A stretch of DNA of 64,000 nt. Source: Lobulomyces angularis (lineage: Eukaryota > Chytridiomycota > Chytridiomycetes > Lobulomycetales > Lobulomycetaceae). Under the pieces are notes generated by a model. The model did no database searches. It saw only the letters and a program-made list of their open reading frames with translations, and was not told the DNA's origin. Positions 11,957 through 23,764 of the stretch are shown piece after piece. Positions within the stretch are counted from its first letter, which is position 1. The number at the start of each line of letters is the position of its first letter. The stretch spans positions 19,576-83,575 of the forward strand of contig JADHYX010000046.1 of assembly GCA_027604685.1 (NCBI GenBank), given 5' to 3'. Position numbers and translations under genes: made by a program.

Positions 11957-13540
11957 ATGTCAGAAGATTCTAAGTTTATAAAAATTACTAAAGCTTATGT
12001 ACCGCTTGGTTTTATAACTTTTGGTGGACCTGCAGCACATGTTGCATTGTTGATGGTAATGTTTGAAGAAAGTTTGTTGGGCTAAATTTACAATTTTTTA
12101 GGTTAACTTTGTCGAAAAACAGAAATGGTTAACTGAAAGAACATTTGCTGAACTGTTCGCTATTTCTCAATCCTTACCAGGTAATTAAATTTAGTTGTGT
12201 TTTAATTCCATTAATTAAATGGTAGGACCAAGCAGTACTCAACTAGCTTACGCTATTGCTTTAGTTGAAGGCGGTCCTCTTCTGGCTGTTTACAGTTTCT
12301 TTTTATGGAGGTATATGAAGTTTCCTTTGCACTGACTAACCTTTTTTAGCATTCCTATGTTTATTGTCATGACAGCTTCGGGTATAGGAATTCAAGCAAT
12401 CCCTTCATCCACTTTACCTCAATGGGCATACCACCTTCAAAATGGTTTAACGAGTGCGGCGATTGGTTTAGTAGCCCTTGCTGCATATAAGCTTTCCAGC
12501 AAACTGATTAATTCAAAGTTGGAACACTTGCTATTATTAATTGCTGCTAGTTGCACCATATGCATTCCAAACCAACCGTGGCTTTTACCAGCATTAATGA
12601 TTTTTGGTGGAACTGTCTGTGTGTTTGCAGAATTTGTAGAAAAGAAATATTTGAAAAAATCGAAACTTGAAGAAGAATTGGTAAACGTTGAAGATCAAAA
12701 TGGCAGTTCTAATTCTTTAAGTATGGAAAACTTGGAGGTTGATTCCGCTCCAGATGTTTACATTAATTATACGGCTAAAGCTAGTTTAATGATTTTTATT
12801 GCTTGGATTACGTTACTTTTACTCTCCATCTATTTAAGAACATTACAAATTAGACTTTTAAATGTTTTAGGAACTTTTTTTTTTACTGGATCCATTATAT
12901 TTGGTGGAGGCCCTGTTGTTATTCCTCTTTTAAGTAATAACTATTTTGATTAATGGAAATATAAATGTTTTTTTTTTTTTTGTTTCCAGGTCAATTCATT
13001 GTAGCAAATGGCTGGCTTTCAGAAGCAGAATTTTTAATTGGTTTAGCCATAATTAATTCGCTTCCAGGTAATAAATTGAAATATTATTGTGTTTTTTAAT
13101 TTGTGCATATAGGACCTATGTTCAATTTTGCAGCTTTTTGTGGTGCGTTGTCTGTGAGAGATTCTATTCCGATGTCCATTCTTTCAGCATTTTTTGCGTA
13201 TTTAGGTGTGTTTTCACCAGGATTAATGTTGCAATCTGCACTGATTCCAATATGGAGCAAATATAGACAATTGGACACATTTAAATTATTTTTTAAAGGA
13301 GTCAACGCTAGTGCAACGGGTTTGATTTACGCAGCAGTGTATTTCTTATGTCAAAAAGCGTTGGTCGGTTTAATCGAAAATGGCATTGTTAATACCTATG
13401 CTGTTTCAATAAATGGTCATCCCTTTTTTATTGTTATTTCCTCTACCTCATTTGTCCTTTCAGGTTTTATGAATATTCCTACTCCAATCGTCATCCTTCT
13501 TGGTGGATTAGTTGGATTTTTATCTTACTTCGCTTCATAA
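11957..13540 (+). CDS. CHR-family chromate ion transporter (fused two-domain form)
   Basis: Membrane protein of about 470 residues made of two homologous CHR halves. Half one carries FGGPAAHVALLM, then VEKQKWLTERTFAELFAISQ and LPGPSSTQLAYAIALVEGG. Half two repeats the pattern: FGGGPVVIPLL, NGWLSEAEFLIGLAIINS, LPGPMFNFAAFCGAL. The two halves flank a polar loop rich in Glu/Ser. Many hydrophobic segments follow each signature. In bacteria this family expels chromate; fungal members are of uncertain substrate and may transport sulfate-like anions. Several short introns fall inside the signatures, for example between LPG and PSS, which argues for a long-resident eukaryotic gene rather than recent bacterial transfer. 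Confidence 0.85.
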
Positions 13541-14278
13541 TATATATCTCTTCCTTAAGTTATCTTTAATTACCAATATATACAAATTTTGCAAATTGAA
13601 TTTCCACAGCACAGAAATTTACTGTAATGAAGATTTTGACTGAGTTTCATTTTTGTGCTCTTATTTACAGGATAAAAAATAAAGTTAGTATTAGGAAGCT
13701 TTTGGAAATGTGGACAATTATTATAAAAATTAGAATGAATTGCCAAATTTTAAAATTTTTATTATCTTAACTATTTTTTAACTTCACTTTAAGTATAATG
13801 TATACTACCTGAATATATGCTCCTTATTTGAAAAGAAATATATAACCCAAAAATACAATAGAACTGCAATTATATTATACCATAAATGCATGTATATATG
13901 AAGTTGAGGTATTTCTTTCTTAATTAAGGAAGTTTGCGGTTCCAAAGCACTAATTAACGCATCATTGATCCATCTCTATTTCCTGCTTTTGGCCTTTGTT
14001 TTACAGGTAGCTTTTTGAAAATTTTTCTATTTAAGAAGCAACTTCAAGATGAAGATTAGGTGAAACTCATAATAATTAAGTTATTCAAAAGTGTTTGGAG
14101 TGGAAAAGAAAATTTAATTATATAGACTTTTTTTTATGAATTTTATTGTTGTAGAAACAATCTAAAATTAGAACAATTTACACGTTGCATTTTGAAGTTG
14201 AGGATATAGTACTATTCTTTTTATAATAATGCTTCAGTTTAAATAAAAAAAAAAANNNNNNNNNNATTGACCTACTCA
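13541..14278. other. gene-free stretch with assembly gap
   Basis: About 740 bp of AT-rich DNA between the CHR transporter and HEM2, containing ten N at 14256-14265. I see no conserved ORF, tRNA or repeat. A slightly GC-richer part lies near 13925-14000, but its frames are interrupted. Confidence 0.6.
14256..14265. other. assembly gap (10 N)
   Basis: Ten consecutive N follow a poly-A run and lie 13 bases before the HEM2 start codon. The number is probably a placeholder, so the HEM2 promoter and 5' leader may be missing or misjoined here. Confidence 0.98.
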
Positions 14279-15707
<1,429 letters not shown>

Positions 15708-16074
15708 CAGTTTTACTTTAAATTGTAGGGGGAGACTGCAGTTATTTATTGCAACTTCTAAGTTTTATTTATTTACAATAAGAGAAAAATGTAAAATATA
15801 TCGCAATTCCACATTATTTTCAATATCTGTGTGGACAATAATAATACACTACACCATGCGATATTTTTAAAAAACTCACCATATACAATGAAGTTTGAGT
15901 ATGAAAAGGAAAAGAACGTAAGGTTTTTTTATGGATAATATCTGAAAAAAAGAAAAAAATCTTAATAGTACATTTCCAATAAGCAAAAAAAAAAAAAAAA
16001 ATTTTCTAAATTTTACATAATTTATATTCATATATTTGTGACAATTTTTCATTATCACCAAACGAGTATCTTTA
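15708..16074. other. intergenic stretch, nothing recognised
   Basis: About 370 bp of AT-rich DNA between HEM2 and PNPO with long A runs near 15985. It should hold the HEM2 terminator region and the PNPO promoter. Confidence 0.5.
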
Positions 16075-17116
16075 ATGGCACTTTTAACAAATGTAGCTGC
16101 AATGAGAAAGTCTTATCAAGGTGAAACATTGTTTTTTTGAGTGAAATAAATTTTTTTTTATCTTTTTTTTTTTTTTGTAAACAGGATGTCTTTTAGAATA
16201 AAATTTTTCTAAAAATCCAATCAAACAATTTGAAAAGTGGTTTAATATAATAACACCAATGCTAAAAAAAAAAGGAGATGGTATTTTTCAAAAAAAAAAA
16301 AAATAATAAAATATAACGTTGTAGAACCAAACGCAGTGACATTATCTACATGCGGAAAGGATTTAAAACCCAGTTCTAGAGTAATTCTGCTAAAAAGTTT
16401 CAGTGATGACGGATTTGTCTTTTTTACAAACTACAATAGTAAAAAAAGTAGAGACTTGATGGAGAATCCGAATTGTTGCTTAAATTTTTACTGGAACTTG
16501 CCGGGTGGTTTGGGTATATTATAAAATTTTTTTATGATGAATAATGATTAAAAACAGAAAAAAAAAATTTTTTATTTTATTCATATTCTATACTTAATTT
16601 ATTTTTTAGTTAAATCTGTGAGAATTGAAGGTAGCGCAGTTAAATTATCTGAAAAATTATCTATAGATTATTTCAAAACTAGACCGCGAGAATCTCAAAT
16701 TGGTTTGTTTTTCCATTTCTTTTTATTATTTTATTTTTTACTTTTTTGCTTGGAAAAATTTTTGATAAGTGGAGTGATTTTCATAATATTTTTTTTTTTA
16801 GGTGCATGGGCTAGTGCACATCAATCGTCCGTGTTAAAAGGAGGAAGAGAAGAGATGATGTCAAATTTGGAAACTGCACGTAATATGTTTGCTAACGAAA
16901 GTATTGATATACCAAAGCCTGATTTTTGGGGTGGATATAATATTAATCCTACTAAGATTGAATTTTGGCAAGGAGGTTTTGGTAAAATTTCTCCCAACAC
17001 TTTGTATTCGATTCACAATGTACAATATTTTTTTTGAATCAATTAGGGCGAATGCATGATAGATTGGTATATAGCAAAGATAGTGAGGAGTGGATACTGG
17101 AGAGATTCAGTCCATA
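16075..17116 (+). CDS. PDX3: Pyridoxamine 5'-phosphate oxidase, interrupted by an in-frame TAA
   Basis: FMN-dependent enzyme that makes pyridoxal 5'-phosphate, the B6 cofactor. Exon 1 gives MRKSYQ, and later exons give [103 protein letters not shown] and the C-terminal ERFSP. These cover the FMN and PLP binding sites and the usual length (about 240 residues). The odd point is exon 2: read in the only frame that joins MRKSYQG to [10 protein letters not shown], codon 16199-16201 is TAA. No AG acceptor between that stop and the conserved NPIKQF motif would keep frame. Either a single-base sequencing error (for example GAA to TAA), a true nonsense allele, or an unusual splice. The rest is undamaged, which favours an error or a recent mutation. 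Confidence 0.85.
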
Positions 17117-17377
17117 GTGAATTATTAATATTTATTTTTTAACATAAAAAATAGTTTCACCATTTCTACCTTTATAATTATGAAAAAAGTAATGAATGTA
17201 TGTAGTTTTCACATATATTTAATGAAGCAGCGCAAATGGGAATATCGCTATATATAAATTTATAAACAAGGTATTATACCAAAAATAAAGAAATTCAAAA
17301 AAAAAAACCAATTTAAATTAAGATGATTAAAATTGAATAGTAGCATGTACAAAAAAAGAAGAGATGAAAGACCATTA

Positions 17378-18642
17378 TTATATAACGCTCCTAAAAGACC
17401 CGTTGTCGAAGCTACCTCCTCTATCAAAACTGTTTCCTCGCTTATAATAAAAATTGCTACCAACACTTGAACTTGATCTATTATGGTTGAAATTGCTACT
17501 TGAATTTGTGCTGTTGAATCCTACACCATTCACTCCATTATCAAAATCTTTCATTAATTTTGTTAATAAATTAGTGATAACTGTGTTTTTAAGCTGAATA
17601 GAAATTTCGATAGGTAAAACGCCAAATTCATCTTTAATATATGGATTGCAACCTAAATGATTAATTTCGGTGTCAAATTAAAATAAATCCTTTAAAAAAA
17701 ATACAAACCTAAATTGACAAGTTTTTTAACAATTTCTATCTGATTATTTGCAACTGCAAAATGTAATGGGGTTGAACCGTAGAGTATATTTAACGCATCT
17801 AGAGGATTTAAATCACTCTGAGTTATATTTTTTTGTAATCGCTTTCCATTAATATCACCACCTCTGTTTACAAGTAACTCAAAAATTTTTAAATCACCTA
17901 TTCCTGCAGCAACATGAATTGGCTGCATTCCATTTGTAATAGAGTTAACACTCTGACCTTGATCTAAAATAAATTTTACTAAACCGTAATTTGCTAAAAA
18001 CAAAAATATTAAAGAAAGCTACACAAAAAATTGATTTTTAAATACAGTTTAGTACAGCATTATGCAGACCTAAATCAGGTTTACTTTTGTTATTATGTTT
18101 TACTTTATTAGAAGAATGATGTGATTCTAAAGATTTGCGACGAGCTCTAGATTTTGACCAGCTCTTTGAAAGAGAAGAAGTTCTGCTGCTATGATGGTAA
18201 GAGCTACTAAGTTGAGAAGAGTTATGGTTGTTGATAGGTAAAGAATTAGAAGGAATTTGAATGTAAGAAGTAGAAGAAACTGAGGAGTTCGTAGAAGGAG
18301 AAGTAGGAGAGTTGGCAGCTTTGTCATCTTCATTAAGTGAACCTTGAAACGAACCGAGCATAGCAACAGCTTCTTCAATGTAGAAGAGAAATCAAAATCT
18401 TAAAATGTGATAATATTGGCAATGAAGCTTGTATCACCTAAACTAAAGCTGGGAAAAAATTCAAGATATATAGAACAAAATGCAGCCAGACTTTAAGGTA
18501 AATTTTACGCAAACCGAGTCATGAGATCCACCAGTGTTGAATTCTTTCCGATTTGGTTGGCTTCGTTGTAAACAAACGCGGGGGCGTCGGAGGCTTTAAA
18601 CTTGGTTTTGGCTAAATCTTTGGACTTCAAGTGAAGTCTCAT
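17378..18642 (-). CDS. Ankyrin-repeat protein with serine-rich linker
   Basis: About 330 residues. Exon 1 (18509-18642) encodes MRLHLKSKDLAKTKFKAS and continues to LVDLMTRFA. An 11-nt microexon (18438-18448) and a third exon then restore the frame to SLEAVAMLGSFQGSL. A Ser/Asn/Thr linker follows and then a basic block SKSWSKSRARRKSLE. Ankyrin repeats follow after a further intron: GMQPIHVAAGIGDLKIFELL, YGSTPLHFAVANNQIEIVKKL, then DEFGVLPIEIS. The tail is Asn/Ser/Gly/Arg rich (RSSSSVG, RGNSFDRGGSFDNG) and ends RSVI. Repeats of this type bind partner proteins; no specific partner can be inferred. Exon 1 has many C/G-ending codons (GCC, AAG, CTC), unlike the later exons. The gene upstream (+) starts 280 bp away. 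Confidence 0.7.
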
Positions 18643-18925
18643 GATACAGTCCTCAAAGTATCATTAAGTCATGAATTTCTTTATATGCATAACATTTCAG
18701 TTAAATGTTTAAATTTTGGAGAAGTTACAACAATTACATTTTGTACTTAATTTATAATTTTTTTATTAGTATCAGTTACTTAGGTTGTCAGATTTTAAAT
18801 TTAGCTGACCTTATTTTTACAATGAAAAACCTCAACAATAAATAAATTTCCCTTCACGTAAAAAAAATCAACTAAAAAAAATGTTGATTTTTTTTTTTTT
18901 TTTTTTAAATTAAAAAAATTTACCC

Positions 18926-19291
18926 ATGTTTTTTTCTCGATCTAGTAGACTTCATGCCACGTCAAACTTCAGAAAAAACAATAAATGTTTTATAAAAAAA
19001 AAAAGTAATAGTTCTAATTTGAAATCCAGCAACCTAAATTTTAACTGTTACTTTTCTACTTCAAATAGTATGAAAAGTGAAAATAATTTGAAAATTAACA
19101 AAAATTTACCAGTGAGTAACACAACTATGATTTTTATTTATTTAAAGTATTTTTTTTATTTCCTTGTTGATCTATAGAAGAGTGTAATTTCAACGAATGT
19201 AAGTGAGAAATGTGAATCAAATCTTCTTAGATCATTAAGCTCTTCTCAGGTGTCTTTGAATTGGTTAGAATCTCAACAGGAAGATTGGTAA
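18926..19291 (+). CDS. Small unrecognised protein with mitochondrial-like N-terminus
   Basis: Two exons joined by a GTGAGT...ATAG intron (19111-19178) encode about 99 residues ending in QQEDW and TAA. The N-terminus MFFSRSSRLHATSNFRKNN is rich in Arg/Ser with no acidic residue, and is followed by FNCYFSTS, resembling a mitochondrial presequence with a cleavage region. The rest is polar and Asn/Ser/Lys rich with no domain that I know. It could be a true small mitochondrial protein, or only the 5' end of a gene whose further exons I cannot see: 19292-19730 has no convincing continuation. Confidence 0.4.
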
Positions 19292-19730
19292 TTGTAATCA
19301 AACTTTTTTTTTTTTATTTATATATATTTGAAATTGATGTTTTTAAATTAACTATTCTAATTTTACTTGATTTTAATTAAAAGATTTTTTCTTTTTCTTT
19401 TATTTAAGCTAAAACATTAATCAGTTAAAACCAATGAAGAAAGTTTTGTTGAGTTTTTCATTTAAAATCTCTAAATTCTTTTTCTTTATTAAGTTAAAAT
19501 TTAAATTTTTTTACCATTTTATTTTTTATTTTTATTTTCTAAAAAGTAATTTTTCTAAGTACTTCTATATTCAAAAATTTTCAACTTTAAATATTTAATT
19601 AATTTTCTTTTCATTTTTATTTTCAATATAAATTTACATTTTTGAAAAAAAAAAAAACTTATTACAACAGGGTGGTTTTTTTTTTTATTAACCATATTGA
19701 TATTTAAATTATACCTTTACATTGTACAAT
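19292..19730. other. intergenic AT-rich stretch
   Basis: About 440 bp of mostly T-rich DNA before the DNAJC17 start. I see no ORF or structured RNA. Confidence 0.5.
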
Positions 19731-20769
19731 ATGACAGAAGAAGGGTTCGTCGATTTTTATTCACTGCTTTCAATAGATATCGATACAGCAACTAAAAAAA
19801 TCATTCAAAAAGCTTATAGAGAGAAGTCAAGAACTGCGCATCCAGATAAAGGAGGAGATAATGAAACTTTTCACAAGTTAACTATTGCCTATGAAACGTT
19901 ATTGGATGAAAGTAAAAAAAAAGATTACGATCAAACTTTTAAAGCAAAAAAACAGCGGGAACTGAAATTACAACAAATGGATAAAAAAAAGAGAAGGGAT
20001 AGGGAAAATTTGGAAGAAAGGGAGAGGCTGGTAAAAAAAAATAAAATTGGAGGAGAAGATTACAATGAAAATTTAAAAAACAAGCTCGAAGAAAATAGAC
20101 TCAGAACTGAAAACTACAAAGAATTGAGAAATTTTCAAAATAAAATGGAGAATTTTGCTTTAAGAAATGATAAATTAAGTTTAGGTATCAAAAAATTTTA
20201 ATTTGGATACCTTTTTTCTTTTTGTATATTATTATATATTGGTTTTTATATTAATTTAATATGCATATTTTTTTATTTTTTTTACAATTAACTTTTATTT
20301 TAACGTAGATACACCAAAAAACTTGGATGCAACTTTAATTTTGAAGTGGAAAAAAAAAAAATTTAATTTTACCAAAGAAGATTTAATGAATATTTTCAAA
20401 AAAAATTTTAATAATTATGAAAATCTGATATTTAACGATACTGATAAAGAAAAAAAAAAAATGACTGCAATAATATCATTCTCTTCAATTTTAAGTGCGG
20501 TAATTTCATATGAATGAAATACAATATTTTAAAAATTAATAGCTTTATTTTTTGTTTTGTTTTAGAACTCTGTTATGAATTCAAAAATTGAGGAGTTGCA
20601 AGCATTTGAAATAAAGTGGGCAAATGGTTTTCCTCCAGCTGCACTGGCGACACTACTTAAGGAAAATGTTCAAAATCAAGAGGAAATAATGGTTGATACA
20701 AATGTTCCTGAAGGAATGAGTTTTGAAGATTACGAAGAGCTTATTTTGATGCAGACTTTAGATTCGTAG
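19731..20769 (+). CDS. DNAJC17: DNAJC17/Cwf23-type J-domain protein with C-terminal RRM
   Basis: Spliceosome-associated Hsp40. The J domain spans residues about 8-70 (DFYSLLSIDIDTATKKIIQ, KAYREKSRTAHPDKGGD) with the intact HPD motif needed to stimulate Hsp70. A long basic coiled-coil follows (QMDKKKRRDRENLEERERLV). The second exon holds an RRM-like region starting LDATLILKWKKKKFNFTKEDL, as in DNAJC17, and the third exon finishes it (IEELQAFEIKWANG). The C-terminal tail is acidic (SFEDYEELILMQTLDS). The ATG at 19731 is chosen: frame continues upstream only to a non-ATG codon. About 300 residues over three exons. The domain order J, coiled coil, RRM is diagnostic. Confidence 0.88.
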
Positions 20770-20911
20770 AATATTTTAATTTTAATTTGTAAATAAATCT
20801 AAAAATAATTTAATATAATAGAAAATGTTTTAATTCATTTTAACATTAATTACATTTTTTAAAGATAGAATATTTTTATGATTAAAAAAAAGGAAGAATC
20901 TAGTATTGCGT

Positions 20912-22716
20912 TCAATAGCTTTCATCATCACTTTTGTATTCCAAAAATCTAAATGAAAAAAGTTCAATTGAAAGTTAATATTTTTTTTACTAACCCCTTT
21001 ATCGCACCACCAACTGCTACTCTATCAATTAAAAACGTATCATGCCCATACAAGGAGTCAGATTCAAAATACGTTACATTTTTATTTCCATTTGCTTTTA
21101 GAACGTCACTAATTTCTTTTTGTTGCCAAACGGGAAATAATACGTCACTTTGAATTCCAAAAATTAACGTTGGGTGATTCACAGTTGAACAACCTATACA
21201 TATAGAAATAAAATGTTTTGTTTTTTCAATCAAAAGTTTATAATCATAACAGGTTAAAATATAAAACTATTTTTACCCTGCATTAAGCAAAATTCGTCTT
21301 TTTCGTCATATTTACTCATATCACTATATTTTTTTACATAAGTGGAACTTTCTAGCCAACTATTTCTGTGACTTAAATCAAACAAGTCCATTGCTTTGGA
21401 AATGTACAGCATAGAATTTGGATCAAATTTATTGTTCTTTATGAAATTATCTCCTTGATGGTCCAAGTAAGTTTCAATCAAGAAATCTGGATCTAGAGTA
21501 GGTGATGAATTCGGCTTACTTCTATTTCTGCCAAATCTTTTTTCCCACTCAGGACCTGATCTGTAAGTTATTGTAGCTATTTGTCTAGCTAACTTCATCC
21601 CCTGTAACGGATAGCTAGAAGAATAATAATTCCCCTCATTCCAGTTAGGATCCTTAACGGCAAAATTAATAGGTTTGTAAATTATAAACTTACAGACATT
21701 AAAACTTGACGCTGCATATAACGTAAAGCAATACTAGAGGGATGTGAACGCGCAGCTGCACTTATAGAAATTAGCCTTCCAACTCTTTCAGGAAACATTG
21801 CCGCTAAACACAAAGATTGCATTCCACCCATAGATGCTCTAAAAAATGAGACAAAAAAAATTGGAAATTTTTTATTTAAAATCAATGAAGTTATACCCAA
21901 CTGAAGCATAAAGCTTTGTAATTCCTAGATTATCTAAAAGTCTAACTTGGGCGCGAACCATATCGCTGATAGTGATTATCGGAAATAGACCACTAAACCA
22001 GTTAAAAAGATGAAAGAAGGAATGTGATACCCGTAAGGCTCTTTTGTTTCAGGATTGATAGAACTCGGGCCTGTTGACCCAAAACAACTACCTAAAACGT
22101 TTGAACAGACGACAAAAAATTTGGAAGTGTCGATGGCCAATCCTGGTCCAATAAAATCCTGCCACCATCCTTTATTTGAATTTTTTTCATTACTTTTCGC
22201 ATGAGAGGAAGCACTAAGACCTTTTGTTTTTCATTTTTTTTTTGTTAGTGCTTTTTTCAAATTATTCTTATTTAAGATGGCCAGAAGTCGAGAAAAATTA
22301 CCAGTGTGAAGTAAGATAACATTTGACTTATCAGAATTTAAAGTTCCCCAAGTTTCGTATGCAATTGTAGGATTTATCAAGTATCCTCCGTGATTTAACA
22401 CATATTTTTCTTTAATAACAAAGGTTTCAAATCCAAATCCAGCATTGTTATAATCAGGTTCAGGGCCCTCTACCTCGTTGTAAGTGTTGTTTGCTTTTTT
22501 TTGTCTTGAAGTTTGTAAAAACATTTCAGAATCTTTATTTGATTTGATCTCATTAGACGATTGTATCTGAAACAAATTACTAGCAATCTTACTCTTTGGA
22601 TTTTTGTGTATTATTATGGTGGATGGGGTTGAAGTTGGTGAATTGAAATTTGTATTCGTAAGAGGTATTTTGTTCAATCCAAAAGTATTTTTTACATTTG
22701 AAATTAGGCGCTTCAT
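20912..22716 (-). CDS. MET2: Homoserine O-acetyltransferase (MET2 type)
   Basis: Alpha/beta-hydrolase that acetylates homoserine with acetyl-CoA, the first committed step towards methionine in fungi. Domain order: an N-terminal Ser/Asn-rich extension (about 80 residues), [81 protein letters not shown], the nucleophile elbow ASMGGMQSL, then [13 protein letters not shown] and [10 protein letters not shown]. Ser, Asp and His of the triad are therefore present. The C-terminus is [17 protein letters not shown] after the final intron. An insertion of Ser/Asn residues near [15 protein letters not shown] is as in fungal members. About 500 residues. Animals lack this enzyme, which supports a fungal-type organism. 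Confidence 0.88.
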
Positions 22717-23764
22717 CAGAAAATGGTAAAATTAATTTCTAAAGGTTTGTGGTTTGTTGCAGTTTAAAAGTTAAATTTTTATACATTTTAAATTAAAATA
22801 GAATTTTTCATTGGTGACATCATATTGCGAAATTGTATGATGATGCTCTTTTTTGAATAATAGATAGAAAATATGTACAAAATTCGTTTTAAAATCTACT
22901 CCCTAACTTTTAACACAGTACAGCATCCTTCAATTTGATATTGATCATTAGTCATTATGAAACATAATTTTAAAGGCATAGTGTTGCTGCTGTAAGTTCA
23001 ATATTATTAGAAGCTATTGGTTGATATATTATCTGTCGAAGAAAATAAGAATTTATCAAATACGGAGACTTTTTTTTCTAGCGGATTATGCCAATTTGTT
23101 TTCTCACTACATAGAAGACCTCGGAGGTATAGTTCAACTACAATATATAATTTTCAGAAAGGGTGTAAATATTATAAAGTGTTTCAAATGCATCTTATGC
23201 TGTTTTCGCAACTACCATTTTTAGAAAATCTTGAAATTTATATAAACCTTTAATAAAATCAATGGTATGGTGCTGATTGAGGAAGTTCCATCCAAACAAA
23301 GATTTTAATGGCCGAATTTTTTTAAAATTTCCATTCAATTTCCATTCAATGCTTTTAATTACAATACGAAAGGAGTTTATGTTTAAGCTTTATTGTGGTG
23401 ATAGTTAGGCCAAAGTGATTATTGGCTATTAGCATTCCTGTAGATATCTTTAAAAGGGTGCAAGTCAACTTACGATGAAGTGCAAAGAATCTTGTTTGGA
23501 ATATATACAAGGTGCAAATTTAGCCTTATTAGAGGAGTATCTCGACAGGAAGGTTTCATACACTGATGTTAGATGTATATAAGAGCTCTTAATCGGTTTG
23601 TCCAGGTTGTCATCAGAGACGGTTAAACTTTTAGGGGAGGAAGAATCCAAGTGTGGATAATGAGGGAAGTGTTCATCTGTTTTTGTGCATAAATAAAGAG
23701 AAAGATGTGTACAAGTACTGAGAAAAAATTTTATTCTTAGAATAATCTCAAAAAAAAAATCCAA
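22717..23764. other. gene-poor stretch, possible decayed coding DNA
   Basis: About 1 kb with no intact gene. Several interrupted frames look more coding-like than pure AT noise: on + near 23080-23150 (ADYANLFSHYIEDLGG) and near 23475-23560 (ESCLEYIQGANLALLEEYL), and on - an ORF at 23465-23764 rich in Ser/Tyr. A near-direct repeat, TTTCCATTCAATTTCCATTCAAT, lies at about 23329-23352. I cannot name a family; a degenerated gene or mobile element is possible. Confidence 0.3.

Noticed and set aside
16185..16201. Alternative genetic code with TAA as Glu/Gln
   Set aside because: Most genes here end at TAA at the family-expected C-terminus, so TAA is a stop in this genome.
17260..17466. Minus ORF of 68 codons at the ankyrin 3' end
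   Set aside because: It is out of frame with the ankyrin exon, which is open to the TAA at 17378-17380 in the frame continuing the repeats.
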